DNA of 55,910 bases, taken from assembly GCA_031261785.1 (NCBI GenBank), contig JAISIZ010000088.1:1-55910 (forward strand), given 5' to 3'. This document shows positions 38,227-47,167 of this stretch, in pieces. Both the position numbers and the translations under genes were made by a program. The DNA is from Mediterranea sp. (in: CFB group bacteria). GTDB lineage: Bacteria; Bacteroidota; Bacteroidia; Bacteroidales; Bacteroidaceae. A model generated the notes under the pieces. The model did not search any database. It was not told the origin of the DNA and was given only the letters and a program-made list of their open reading frames with translations. The first letter of the stretch is position 1. Each line of letters opens with the position of its first letter.

Positions 38227-39582
38227 TTAATCAAAGAGCTTGTTGAATTCTTCGATCGTGACCGTCTTCTGTGTCAGCTTCACTTGTTTCTTCAGGGCTG
38301 CGCTTAACTTCATCTCGACGGCCCGGTTCACCATGTTGTCTACGTTTTCGCGCTTCTTCAGCATATCCTGGGCGGCGTTGTCGATCAGCTCGTCAGGCAG
38401 GTTCGTCATGCCGTATTGGGCATACTGCGTGCGGACGGTGTTGCGGGCGATGCCAATCACGTCGTCCTGTTCCACCTTGATGCCGTTCTGTTCCACCAGC
38501 TGTTCCTTGATGAGGTGCCACGTCAGTTCCTCGATGCTCTTGTCGTAGTTCTCGGCCACGTATTCCTCACCTTTCTCTTCGTTGTTTTGCAGCATGATGC
38601 GCTTCAGCAGCTTGTCGGCAAACTCCAGTTTGCCCACCTTCTCGAGCGCCAGCTTGCGCATGTCGACGAGGAACCGGTAGTCGCTTTCGGGCACGAAGCG
38701 TTCGGCCAGGTTCTCCTTCACTTTCGCGCGGAACTCCTCCTCACTCTTCACCACGCCCTCGCCAAAGGCTTGGTCGAACACCTCCTGCGTCAGCTCGCCC
38801 GGCACATAGCGGGTAATCTCCCCGATCTGGAAGCTGAAGTCAGTCTTCACGTCGCGGGCTATATCCTTGCTTATTTTCAGCAGCGAGGCCAACTCGCTCT
38901 CGTGTCCGTCGTAAGCGGTGTGGGGATTGAACACCAACGTGTCGTTCAGCTTGCTGCCCTCGAAAAGCGCTTTCTGCTCGTCGCTTTTCATGTACTTGGG
39001 CATCAGCACGGCGCCTTCAACCACGATGCCGCCCTCACGGACGTTGCCTTCGTCGTCGAGCTGCGAGAGGATACCTTTCAGCATGTCGCCATCCTGGTAA
39101 GCGTCCACTTGCTCGTAATTACCGCTGCGTTGGGTGTACATATTTACCTGCTCGTTCACCATTTCGTCGGTCACCTCGATGTTGTAGTAATCCACCTTGT
39201 CCTTGGCGCCCACTTCCACCTTGAACTCGGGAGCCAAGGCGATGTCGAACATGAACTCGAACTCCTCCATGGTGTCAAAGTCGATAGTCTGCTGCTTCTC
39301 CTCGTTGGGAAGCGGCTCGCCCAGTATGTTCACCTTGTTTTCCTTGATATAGTTGAACACCGCGTCCTGCAGTATCTTGTTCACCTCCTCGGCGGTGGCC
39401 GACTTGCCGTACATCTTCTTCACGAGTCCCGCGGGCACGTGTCCCGGACGGAATCCCGGCATCTGCACTTTCTGGCGAAGCGTCTTCAACGACTTCTCCA
39501 CTTTTTCCTGATAATCGGCTTTTTCCACCTTTACGGTAAGCAGCGCGCTTACTTTGTCGATGTTCTCTAATGAAACGTTCAT
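38227..39582 (-). CDS. tig: trigger factor
   Basis: A 451-residue ribosome-associated chaperone. The N-terminal ribosome-binding signature reads MPGFRPGHVPAGLVKKMYG. A degenerate FKBP-like region (about 150-245) and a long helical C-terminal domain follow. It shields nascent chains at the tunnel exit. It is transcribed on its own from a clear promoter at 39634-39664 and converges with mutL. Confidence 0.95.
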   Translation of the reverse strand: MNVSLENIDKVSALLTVKVEKADYQEKVEKSLKTLRQKVQMPGFRPGHVPAGLVKKMYGKSATAEEVNKILQDAVFNYIKENKVNILGEPLPNEEKQQTIDFDTMEEFEFMFDIALAPEFKVEVGAKDKVDYYNIEVTDEMVNEQVNMYTQRSGNYEQVDAYQDGDMLKGILSQLDDEGNVREGGIVVEGAVLMPKYMKSDEQKALFEGSKLNDTLVFNPHTAYDGHESELASLLKISKDIARDVKTDFSFQIGEITRYVPGELTQEVFDQAFGEGVVKSEEEFRAKVKENLAERFVPESDYRFLVDMRKLALEKVGKLEFADKLLKRIMLQNNEEKGEEYVAENYDKSIEELTWHLIKEQLVEQNGIKVEQDDVIGIARNTVRTQYAQYGMTNLPDELIDNAAQDMLKKRENVDNMVNRAVEMKLSAALKKQVKLTQKTVTIEEFNKLFD

Positions 39583-39633
39583 TCTGACAATTATTTATTT
39601 GATTTATACTATATTTCTATTCCAAAGAGGGTG

Positions 39634-39664
39634 CAAAAGTAACGCTAATTTCTCAATTATCAAA
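39634..39664 (-). promoter_or_regulatory. tig promoter
   Basis: On the minus strand TTTG (39661-39664), a 19-base spacer and TACTTTTG (39634-39641) match the Bacteroidota consensus closely. The tig ATG is about 52 bases downstream of the box. Confidence 0.75.
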
Positions 39665-39811
39665 AGATACCGTTCCTAACTTCGCGAAAACACCTGTTTA
39701 CCCAACCTTTGCAAGGTAATAGCCAGACGTTCCCGGCTCATGCTCCCATTTTTTCCTTGTCCGTAAGCCGCGTTGGTTCGAATCGTTTTAGGGCGTGTGG
39801 AAAGAGGATAA

Positions 39812-39848
39812 ACAAACGCGACCCCTAATGGCAACAAACGCGACCCCT
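39812..39848. repeat. two 15-bp direct repeats upstream of GH31
   Basis: ACAAACGCGACCCCT occurs at 39812-39826 and 39834-39848, identical in both copies and two helical turns apart. They end 61 bases before the candidate -7 box, a plausible activator site. Confidence 0.5.
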
Positions 39849-39909
39849 GTGTGGCGAAAACAGTCCGTGACACGCGACATGCGAGGCGGCATGCGTGAAA
39901 GGTTTATCG

Positions 39910-39917
39910 TATCTTCG
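39910..39917 (+). promoter_or_regulatory. candidate GH31 promoter -7 box
   Basis: TATCTTCG, one base from TANNTTTG, 28 bases before the GH31 ATG at 39946. The same variant occurs before other genes in this window (31968, 43434). Confidence 0.45.
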
Positions 39918-39945
39918 CGACAATCATCAAATTCATTTATTCGCT

Positions 39946-42840
39946 ATGAAGAAACTATCCTCCTTCCACCTCTTCGCCGGCTTGACCGCCGGCCTCGCGG
40001 GGACGACGCTCCTCACCGCCTGTTCGGGCGGAGCCACCTCAGCATATCGACGCACCGACAACGGGGTTACCGTGACGGTACAATCGCCCGCCGTCGGAGG
40101 CGCACGGCTGGTACGCCTGCAAGTGATGGGCGAACAGCTGATACGCGTATCGGCCACGGCCGACAAGCAGTTTGCCGATCCCAAGAGCCTGATCATTGTC
40201 CCGCAAGAGGGCGGACAGACACCGTTCGACGTGGAACGCCAGGGCGATACCGTCGCGCTGTCGACCGCGGAGACGCGGGCTTTCGTGCTCACCTCCACCG
40301 GCGAAGTGTGGTTCGAGGACAAGGAGGGGACGACCCTGCTCGCCGAACGTAAGGGAGGCGGCAAGACGTTCACCCCTATCGAGGTGGAAGGCGACCGGGG
40401 ATTCAGCATCCGGCAGGTGTTCGAATCGCCCCACGACGAGGCCTTCTACGGGCTGGGACAACACCAGTCCGATGAGTTCAATTACAAGGGGAAGAACGAG
40501 GAACTGTTCCAATACAACACCAAGGTATCCGTACCGTTCGTCGTCTCCAACAAGCGGTATGGCGTGTTGCTCGACAGCTACGCGCTGAGCCGCTTCGGCA
40601 ACCCCAAGGGCTACTCACAGCTGAACCACCTGTTCAAGCTGTACGACAAGGAGGGGAAAGAGGGAGCGCTCACCGGCACCTACCTCTCCGCCGAGGGAAA
40701 GACGCTGACGCGGGCGGAAGACTCCCTCTACTTCGAGACGGCCGAAAGCGTGAAGAACCTGCCGCAGGACTTCCCGCTCTACGGAGCGAAGGTGGCCTAC
40801 GAGGGCGAGCTGGAGCCAACCACGACGGGCGAGTTCAAGTTCATCCTTTACTATGCCGGCTACACGAAGGTCTATGTAGGGGGCCAGCTGGTGGTGCCCG
40901 AGCGTTGGCGCACCGCCTGGAACCCCAACAGTTATAAATTCGCCCTGCCCATGGAGGCAGGCAAGCGAGTGTCGCTGCGCGTGGAGTGGCAACCCGACGG
41001 CGACAAGTCGTACTGCGGCCTGCAAGCCCTCGCGCCGGTCGACGACGAAGAGCAAGGACGGCAATCGTGGTGGACGGAGATGGCCCGCCAACTGGATTAC
41101 TACTTCATCGCCGGACGAGACATGGACCAGGTGATTTCCGGATACCGCGCCCTCACGGGCAAGGCACCCATCATGCCCAAGTGGGCGATGGGCTACTGGC
41201 AGAGCCGCGAACGCTACAAGACTTCAGCCGAGCTGGTGGGCACCGTGCGCGAGTTTCGCGAGCGTAAGATTCCTCTCGACAACATCGTGCTCGACTGGTT
41301 CTACTGGCCCGAGGATTCCTGGGGCAGCCACGACTTCGACAAGGCACGCTTCCCCGACCCGCGGGCGATGGTGGATTCCATCCACGACATGAACGCCAGG
41401 ATGATGATCTCCGTATGGCCCAAATTCTACACGGGCACCGAACACTTCGACCAGCTGGCCAACAAAGGATGGATGTACATGCAGTCCGTCCGCGACAGCC
41501 TGCGCGACTGGGTAGGGCCGGGCTACACCTACGGCTTCTACGACGCGTACAGCGACGGCGCGCGCAAGCTCTTCTGGCAGCAGATGCACGACAAGCTATA
41601 CACCCTCGGCATCGACGCCTGGTGGATGGACGCCAGCGAGCCGAACATCATGGACTGCACCGACATGCCCTACCGCAAGGCGCTGCAAGGCCCCACGGCC
41701 TTAGGCTCGTCCACAGAGTTCTTCAACGCCTACGCCCTGATGAACGCCGAGGCCATCTACGACGGACAGCGAGGCGTGGCCCCCGACAGGCGTGTCTTCC
41801 TGCTCACCCGCTCGGGCTTCGCCGGGCTGCAACGCTACTCCACCGCCACGTGGAGCGGCGACATAGGCACCCGCTGGGAAGACCTCAAGGCGCAGATCTC
41901 CGCCGGACTGAACTTCGCCATGAGTGGCATCCCCTACTGGACGATGGACATCGGCGGCTTCTGCGTGGAGAACCGCTACGTGGCGGGCGAGATGGAATGG
42001 CAACGCTCGGGCACGGAGAACGCCGACTATAAGGAGTGGCGCGAGCTGAACACCCGCTGGTACCAGTTTGGCGCTTTCGCCCCGCTCTTCCGTGCGCACG
42101 GGCAGTTCCCTTACCGGGAGCTGTGGAACATCGCGCCCGAAAGCCATCCCGCCTACCGTTCCATCGCCTACTACACCCGCCTGCGTTACTACCTGATGCC
42201 CTACATCTACTCGCTGGCCGGACGCACACACTTCGACGACTATACCATCATGCGCCCGCTGGTGATGGACTTCACGGCCGACACCGCCGTGACCGACATC
42301 GGCGACCAATACATGTTCGGTCCCGCCCTCATGGTATCACCCGTCTATCGCTACGGCGACCGCAGCCGCGAGGTTTACTTCCCCGAGGGCGACGGTTGGT
42401 ACGACTTCTACACCGACACCTACCAGGCGGGAGGCGAACGCCGCACGGTGGACGCTCCCTACGAGCGTATCCCCCTTTACGTCAAGGCTGGCTCCATCAT
42501 CCCCACGGGTGAGCTGATGCAGTACACCGACGAACGCCCCGACAACAACATCTACCTCCGTCTTTACCAAGGAGCCGACGCCCACTTCACCCTCTACGAG
42601 GACGAAGGCGTGAACTACAACTACGAGCGGGGCAAGTACGCCACCATCCCCATCACCTACAACGAGGACGCCCGTACGCTCACCATCGGCGCACGCCAAG
42701 GCGACTTCCCCGGCATGTTGGCCGAACGTACGTTCACCATCGTCACCGTGGGCAAGGAGAAACCCCAAGGATTTGTACCGCAAGCCAAAGGAATCGAAGT
42801 GAAATACACAGGCAAGGAGGTGACAGTGAAGATAAAATGA
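39946..42840 (+). CDS. GH31 alpha-xylosidase-like glycosidase with inserted PA14 domain
   Basis: 964 residues from the ATG at 39946, chosen because it starts the signal peptide MKKLSSFHLFAGL with lipobox LTAC; an upstream in-frame ATG at 39895 lies before the promoter. A beta-sandwich N-terminal domain is interrupted at about 265-365 by a PA14-like insert (TTTGEFKFILYYAGYTKVYV), as in Bacteroides and Cellvibrio alpha-xylosidases. The barrel has the nucleophile in WWMDASEPN (Asp562) and the acid in TWSGDIGTRW (Asp639). The likely role is removal of alpha-linked xylose or glucose from oligosaccharides at the envelope. A GH95 gene lies close by on the other strand. Confidence 0.88.
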   Translation: MKKLSSFHLFAGLTAGLAGTTLLTACSGGATSAYRRTDNGVTVTVQSPAVGGARLVRLQVMGEQLIRVSATADKQFADPKSLIIVPQEGGQTPFDVERQGDTVALSTAETRAFVLTSTGEVWFEDKEGTTLLAERKGGGKTFTPIEVEGDRGFSIRQVFESPHDEAFYGLGQHQSDEFNYKGKNEELFQYNTKVSVPFVVSNKRYGVLLDSYALSRFGNPKGYSQLNHLFKLYDKEGKEGALTGTYLSAEGKTLTRAEDSLYFETAESVKNLPQDFPLYGAKVAYEGELEPTTTGEFKFILYYAGYTKVYVGGQLVVPERWRTAWNPNSYKFALPMEAGKRVSLRVEWQPDGDKSYCGLQALAPVDDEEQGRQSWWTEMARQLDYYFIAGRDMDQVISGYRALTGKAPIMPKWAMGYWQSRERYKTSAELVGTVREFRERKIPLDNIVLDWFYWPEDSWGSHDFDKARFPDPRAMVDSIHDMNARMMISVWPKFYTGTEHFDQLANKGWMYMQSVRDSLRDWVGPGYTYGFYDAYSDGARKLFWQQMHDKLYTLGIDAWWMDASEPNIMDCTDMPYRKALQGPTALGSSTEFFNAYALMNAEAIYDGQRGVAPDRRVFLLTRSGFAGLQRYSTATWSGDIGTRWEDLKAQISAGLNFAMSGIPYWTMDIGGFCVENRYVAGEMEWQRSGTENADYKEWRELNTRWYQFGAFAPLFRAHGQFPYRELWNIAPESHPAYRSIAYYTRLRYYLMPYIYSLAGRTHFDDYTIMRPLVMDFTADTAVTDIGDQYMFGPALMVSPVYRYGDRSREVYFPEGDGWYDFYTDTYQAGGERRTVDAPYERIPLYVKAGSIIPTGELMQYTDERPDNNIYLRLYQGADAHFTLYEDEGVNYNYERGKYATIPITYNEDARTLTIGARQGDFPGMLAERTFTIVTVGKEKPQGFVPQAKGIEVKYTGKEVTVKIK

Positions 42841-42979
42841 GCCATACGCATCCGAGACGAAGCCTGTCAAGTTGGCTGCCGCACGAAGAAAAAACCTAAA
42901 CGTGAGCGATAGATCAACCGAAAAGCCTTATATCTGCGGTACATTCATTTTTTTATTCTCATTTTTTAATTTGAAAAGA

Positions 42980-43384
42980 ATGGAATTACCGACCCGCATC
43001 TTCCCGATAGGGATACAGAGTTTCGAGCAATTGCGTACCCGCAACTACCTGTACGCGGACAAGACCGACTTGGTGTACCAAATGGACAACACCAACCAGG
43101 TCTACTTCCTCAGTCGTCCCCGACGCTTTGGCAAGAGCCTGCTGCTCTCGACACTGAAAGTCTACTTCGAGGGGAAGAAACACCTTTTCGAGGGGCTGGC
43201 CATGGAACGATTGGAGACAGAATGGACAGCATATCCCGTGCCGCACATCTCTTTCGCACGCAATCGCCGATGGACAAGGCGTTTCAAGAGTGCGGAAGGG
43301 GGTATTCGCGAAACTCCATGTAGGGAGCTTTTGTCTGGATATTGCGGATTTCGTGCGTCTACACACCATCTACACAATCGGTAA
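42980..43384 (+). pseudogene. N-terminal stub of AAA-ATPase-like / DUF1703 family
   Basis: From the ATG at 42980 the protein starts with MELPTRIFPIGIQSFEQLR and has the Walker A loop RPRRFGKSLLLSTLK, both typical of the AAA-ATPase-like family (PF09820). After about 85 residues the match stops abruptly in a basic, unrelated stretch and the frame ends at 43384. The Walker B, sensor and nuclease parts are missing. It is the same family as the gene at 1-1116 and is probably a deletion remnant. Confidence 0.75.
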
Positions 43385-43433
43385 CGGGTAACACTTCGGC
43401 CGCGACCGCCTTGCAAAGGAGAAATAAAATCCT

Positions 43434-43441
43434 TATCTTCG
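43434..43441 (+). promoter_or_regulatory. candidate promoter before small acidic gene
   Basis: TATCTTCG lies 31 bases before the ATG at 43472. It would drive the acidic protein gene and the HigA gene. Confidence 0.4.
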
Positions 43442-43471
43442 CCCCATCAATGAACCAAAACACAATGAACG

Positions 43472-43681
43472 ATGGAGGACGATGAACTTCTGTACAGGGA
43501 AATGAACGAGGAAGATCCTTTCTACATGGGGGATTCTTCGGAGGAATATGATGTGCCAGACATTGCTCCCAGACGCAAGAAAGAAGAAGAAGAAGGAGAA
43601 GAGGATAATGAGCAGCTCTTCTTGACTTTGGATGAAATGGAGGATTATCTGGACGAAGCTATAAAGAAGCTGCAACAATGA
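43472..43681 (+). CDS. small acidic protein, unknown function
   Basis: 69 residues, very acidic, with a run of Glu and Asp (KKEEEEGEEDNEQ) and an ordered-looking helical end (LTLDEMEDYLDEAIKKLQQ). Starts at 43472 or 43502 (MNEEDPFYMGD) are both possible. It precedes the remnant toxin codons and the HigA gene. I recognise no family. Confidence 0.55.
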   Translation: MEDDELLYREMNEEDPFYMGDSSEEYDVPDIAPRRKKEEEEGEEDNEQLFLTLDEMEDYLDEAIKKLQQ

Positions 43682-43701
43682 ATCCCCCTTCCGAGAAATA
43701 A

Positions 43702-43770
43702 CCCAATGAGGAGAATCGCATCGAAATAGAGATTTGCTCGCTGACTGACATTACGAATCATTACAAATAG
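43702..43770 (+). pseudogene. C-terminal remnant of a HigB/RelE-type toxin
   Basis: An in-frame stretch after a TAA stop reads NEENRIEIEICSLTDITNHYK and ends at TAG, one base before the antitoxin ATG. The ending ITNHYK and the placement right before a HigA gene match the C-terminus of Bacteroidales HigB-type toxins as I remember them. The rest of the toxin gene is absent. Confidence 0.5.
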
Positions 43771-43771
43771 C

Positions 43772-44092
43772 ATGATCATGGACGAATTAAGCTCCCCCTT
43801 TCGCCCCGTACACCCTGGCGAACTGCTGAAAGATGAATTGGAATACCGGCATTTGTCGCAGAAGACGGTAGCCAAGCAGTTGGAGATTCCTTATACGGCC
43901 TTCAACGAGATACTGAATGGCAAGCGACCTGTCACCACGGACTTCGCCCTGCTTATGGAGGCCGCACTGGGAGTGCCTGCCTACATCTTGGTAGGTATGC
44001 AAACCGACTATAATTTGCAAGTTGCCAAGAGCGACACCAAGCTAAGTAAACGCTTGAACAAGGCCAGGCAGCTTGCGGCAACGTTGCTTTGA
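43772..44092 (+). CDS. higA: HigA-family antitoxin (orphan)
   Basis: A 106-residue protein with the HigA signature HPGELLKDELEYRHLSQ, then a helix-turn-helix (VAKQLEIPYTAFNEILNGKRPVT) and ALGVPAYILVGMQTDYNLQVA. HigA binds its operator and neutralises HigB. Here the toxin gene directly upstream is reduced to about 20 codons, so the antitoxin is probably a remnant or a stand-alone regulator. A second ATG lies six bases downstream. Confidence 0.85.
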   Translation: MIMDELSSPFRPVHPGELLKDELEYRHLSQKTVAKQLEIPYTAFNEILNGKRPVTTDFALLMEAALGVPAYILVGMQTDYNLQVAKSDTKLSKRLNKARQLAATLL

Positions 44093-44103
44093 TTTGCCCC
44101 ATC

Positions 44104-46524
44104 CTACCCTCTCTCCACCCGATAGCTCTCGCCCGCCCGTGTAGCCACGTCGTACTCGTACACCTTATATAATATCGGCAATTCGGGGTTGATGTCGGGT
44201 GAGACGAGCGGTTGTTTGATGGGCATCGTGACGAAAAGCGGATTGGGATTCGCGCTCCCCTCTCCTACCGCCGTCAAGCCTTCGCCCCGAAGGGGTACGT
44301 AGGAACGGAGGCGGAGATTGCCCCCCAGGCGAGAGCGGATCACGGCGCTGTCGAGCTGTCCGTCGGTCCACACCATGTCGACCTCGAAGCCACCTCGGGC
44401 CATAAGGCCGCGCACGCTACCCGTAGCCCATGTGTCGGGCAGCGCGGGAAGCAAGTGGACGGCCTCGTCGTGGCTTTGCAACAACATCTCCGCTACGCCG
44501 GCGGTATAGCCGAAGTTGCCGTCAATCTGGAAAGGTGGATGGGCGTCGAAGAGGTTGGGATAGGTGCGGTCGGCAATCAGGTTGGCAATAATGCGGTAGG
44601 CATGGTTGCCGTCGAGCAGGCGCGCCCAGAGGTTGACTTTCCAGCCGATGGACCAGCCCGTGGCCATGTCGCCGCGGTAGAGGAGCGACTTCTTGGCGGC
44701 CTGAAACAGCGCGGGATGCTTGTAGGGAGAAATTTGGCAGCTCGGATACAAGCCGTAGAGGTGCGACACGTGACGATGCTGGTTCGTGGGGTCGTCGGCA
44801 TCCTCGAGCCATTCCTGCAATTGGTTGTATCGGCCTATCCGCATGGGCGGCAGGCGATCGAGCGCGCGTCGCAGGCTGTCGACATAGCTCTGTCGCTCAG
44901 TGCCCAAAACCTTGGCCGCCAGCAAGGTGTTGGCGAGGATGTCGAAAGCGATCTGGTTGTCCATCGTGCTGCCGGCGACGATAGACACGTCCGCCGACCG
45001 CGGCCCTTGCTCGGGCGACATGGAGGGGACGGTCACCAACCAATGGTATTCGGGATGTTCCACGAGGAAGTCGAGGAAGAAATCGGCGGCTCCCCTCATC
45101 ACGGGATAATACTGGGCCAGGAAACGCTTGTCGCCCGTGTAGAGGTAATGCTGCCAAAGATGTTGGCAAAGCCACGCTCCGCCGTTTGGCCACATGCCGT
45201 AGAAGGCATTGTCGACGGCGCCCGTGCTGCGCCAGATGTCGGTGTTGTGGTGCATCACCCAGCCATTGGCTCCATACATCTCCCTGGCGGTGAGCCGACC
45301 GGCCACGGAGAGTTCCTCCAGCATGGCGAACAGCGGTTCGCCGGTCTCGGTGAGGTTGGTCACTTCCGACGGCCAATAGTTCATCTCGAGGTTGATGTTG
45401 ACGGTGTATTTGCCGTCCCATGGCGCCGACGTCATGTTGTTCCAGATGCCTTGCAGATTGGCGGGTTGCCCGCCCGGCTGACTGCTCGAGATAAGCAGGT
45501 AACGTCCGTAGTCGAACAGCAGCGCACATAGCGTAGGGTCGTTCGTCTCGCGGAAACGTTTCAGGCGGAGGTCGGTGGGGATGGAGTCCGACGGCGGTAC
45601 ATCCCCATCGAGATCGATCCGCACCCTGTCGTACTGTTCGCGGTAGTCGGCGACATGAGCCGCGAGCGCGGCGGCATAGTCGCTCTTCAACGCCCGTTCC
45701 AATTTGTCGGAAGCGCGGCGACGGGCATCCCCGTCCACACGCTTGTAGTTGGTAAAGTTGGTGCCGATGCTGATGTAGAGCGTGGCCTCGGTGGCGTTCG
45801 TCACGGCGATCTCCTCGTCAGTAATCCGCATGTTGCCATCGGTCCGTTTCACGGCCAGCCTCGCCTCGAAACGGATGGCGAACGGCACGCCTTCGTGGTC
45901 GGTGCCGTGTCCAGTCAGGCGAAGCGTCTTCCCCGCTTTGCGTGTAGCGGCCTCGGGCATGGGCGACTTGAAGGAAGCCCGGAAGCTGAGCGCTCCGGCC
46001 CGGTCGGCGGTAAGACGAACGATGATGACATCGTCGGCGAAAGAGGCAAAGGCTTCGCGACGGTAAGTCACGTCGCCTACCTTATATATTGTAGTGGCCA
46101 CGGCTCGTTCGAGGTCGAGGGAACGGCGATAGTTCGCCACCTTGTCGTGCCCATCGAACCGAAGCAGCAAGCTGCCCACTGTCTGGTAGGGCATGCCGTG
46201 CCTTGGCGTGAGGAAATTGGCGTCGATGAGCGCTTGCGCCTCCGCGTTTCGCCCCTCAAACACTAACCGCCGCACCTCGGACAGGACGCCCAACGCCTTG
46301 GGATTGTGGTTGGTATGCGGACTGCCGCCCCATACGGTCTCTTCGTTGAGCTGCAACTCTTCGTTGGTGGTGCCGCCATAGACCATCGCCCCCAATCGGG
46401 AGTTGCCCAACGGAAGCGCCTCGGTCCATTCCGTGGCCGGCCCGGCGTACCACAGGGAGCCATTCGCGGCCATTCCAGCGGCGGCCAGCGAACAAAGCGA
46501 GAAAAAGAAAAGGATTCGTTTCAT
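44104..46524 (-). CDS. GH95 family alpha-L-fucosidase (or alpha-L-galactosidase)
   Basis: 806 residues from the ATG at 46524, which starts the signal [19 protein letters not shown]; an ATG at 46536 adds four residues. The family pattern is clear: [26 protein letters not shown] at the N-terminus, then [12 protein letters not shown] with the catalytic Asn pair, and [19 protein letters not shown] with a conserved acid near 700. It removes alpha-1,2-linked fucose or galactose in L-configuration, for example from xyloglucan or host glycans. It is close to the GH31 gene, but opposite in strand and separated by decayed genes, so a shared pathway is only suggested. Confidence 0.92.
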   Translation of the reverse strand: MKRILFFFSLCSLAAAGMAANGSLWYAGPATEWTEALPLGNSRLGAMVYGGTTNEELQLNEETVWGGSPHTNHNPKALGVLSEVRRLVFEGRNAEAQALIDANFLTPRHGMPYQTVGSLLLRFDGHDKVANYRRSLDLERAVATTIYKVGDVTYRREAFASFADDVIIVRLTADRAGALSFRASFKSPMPEAATRKAGKTLRLTGHGTDHEGVPFAIRFEARLAVKRTDGNMRITDEEIAVTNATEATLYISIGTNFTNYKRVDGDARRRASDKLERALKSDYAAALAAHVADYREQYDRVRIDLDGDVPPSDSIPTDLRLKRFRETNDPTLCALLFDYGRYLLISSSQPGGQPANLQGIWNNMTSAPWDGKYTVNINLEMNYWPSEVTNLTETGEPLFAMLEELSVAGRLTAREMYGANGWVMHHNTDIWRSTGAVDNAFYGMWPNGGAWLCQHLWQHYLYTGDKRFLAQYYPVMRGAADFFLDFLVEHPEYHWLVTVPSMSPEQGPRSADVSIVAGSTMDNQIAFDILANTLLAAKVLGTERQSYVDSLRRALDRLPPMRIGRYNQLQEWLEDADDPTNQHRHVSHLYGLYPSCQISPYKHPALFQAAKKSLLYRGDMATGWSIGWKVNLWARLLDGNHAYRIIANLIADRTYPNLFDAHPPFQIDGNFGYTAGVAEMLLQSHDEAVHLLPALPDTWATGSVRGLMARGGFEVDMVWTDGQLDSAVIRSRLGGNLRLRSYVPLRGEGLTAVGEGSANPNPLFVTMPIKQPLVSPDINPELPILYKVYEYDVATRAGESYRVERG

Positions 46525-46558
46525 GGTGGTATTCACGTTTTTCTATGAAAGAGTGGGT

Positions 46559-46586
46559 CAAAGATACGTGTTTTCTCGGTTAAAAC
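46559..46586 (-). promoter_or_regulatory. GH95 promoter
   Basis: Minus strand GTTT (46583-46586), 16 bases, then TATCTTTG (46559-46566), a match to TANNTTTG. The GH95 ATG at 46524 is about 35 bases downstream. Confidence 0.6.
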
Positions 46587-46630
46587 GAATATTTATATAG
46601 GCAAGATTGGATAAATCGGCCCGTTGATAT

Positions 46631-46638
46631 TATCTTTG
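46631..46638 (+). promoter_or_regulatory. promoter before a truncated AlbA/Schlafen gene
   Basis: TATCTTTG matches TANNTTTG, with TTG about 21 bases upstream (46607-46609). It faces the 46681 stub, so an original promoter survives although the gene is lost. Confidence 0.5.
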
Positions 46639-46680
46639 TCCTTTCAACTGACAATAAAAAACAGAAGAACGAAGACGGAT

Positions 46681-46800
46681 ATGACAAAAGAAGAATTGCT
46701 CAATCGCCTGACCGACATCGAATGGGATGATTTCGAAGTGAAAGAAGCCCTGAGCGAAATCCCAAAAAACAGTTGGGATACGGTTATTGCGAAGCCCTGA
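46681..46800 (+). pseudogene. N-terminal stub of AlbA_2/Schlafen-type protein
   Basis: A 39-codon frame reading MTKEELLNRL, then DIEWDDFEVKEA and IPKNSWDTV. This matches the start of Bacteroidales AlbA_2/Schlafen-type ATP-binding proteins, where a long DNA- or RNA-binding region should follow. Here a stop comes right after IAKP. Confidence 0.65.
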
Positions 46801-46851
46801 AGAGGGGCTGATAGTATTGGACTTATAGAATTAACAACTACAAATATAACA

Positions 46852-47085
46852 ATGGAACAATTACAAATAATCCCAAACAAGATCCACGAGATACGTGGAC
46901 AGAAAGTGATGCTGGATTTCGATTTAGCCGGACTTTATGGCGTAGAAACCGCACAACTAAAGCGTGCGGTTAGGCGCAATATTGAACGATTTGAAGGAGA
47001 GGATTTTATGTTTGAGGTTACCAAAGAAGAACTTTTAAGGTGCCAAATTGGCATCTTAAAGAAAGGGCGTGTCCATGCTAAATAG
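46852..47085 (+). pseudogene. truncated ORF6N-domain protein
   Basis: 77 residues starting [20 protein letters not shown], then [17 protein letters not shown] and [18 protein letters not shown], the N-terminal part of the ORF6N DNA-binding domain found in phage-derived and accessory proteins. The domain normally continues well beyond KKGR, so the gene is cut short; the frame stops at 47085. Confidence 0.75.
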
Positions 47086-47167
47086 CGTGCTCAAGAAAAG
47101 AAAATCCGTAGACCAATAGGATTCGTACAACCCAAAGAATGAGTAAGCAATCCATCTTCGCCCCAAA

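Larger units (their letters stand above)
39665..39945. other. spacer between tig and the GH31 gene, with direct repeats and a promoter
   Basis: No gene is seen. It contains two copies of ACAAACGCGACCCCT (39812-39826 and 39834-39848), 22 bases apart, and the -7-like box TATCTTCG at 39910-39917, 29 bases before the GH31 ATG. The direct repeats may bind a regulator of the GH31 gene. Confidence 0.5.

Noticed and set aside
39768..39790. tRNA T-arm-like GGTTCGAATC
   Set aside because: The flanking bases do not form a T stem and no acceptor or anticodon arms can be drawn around it.
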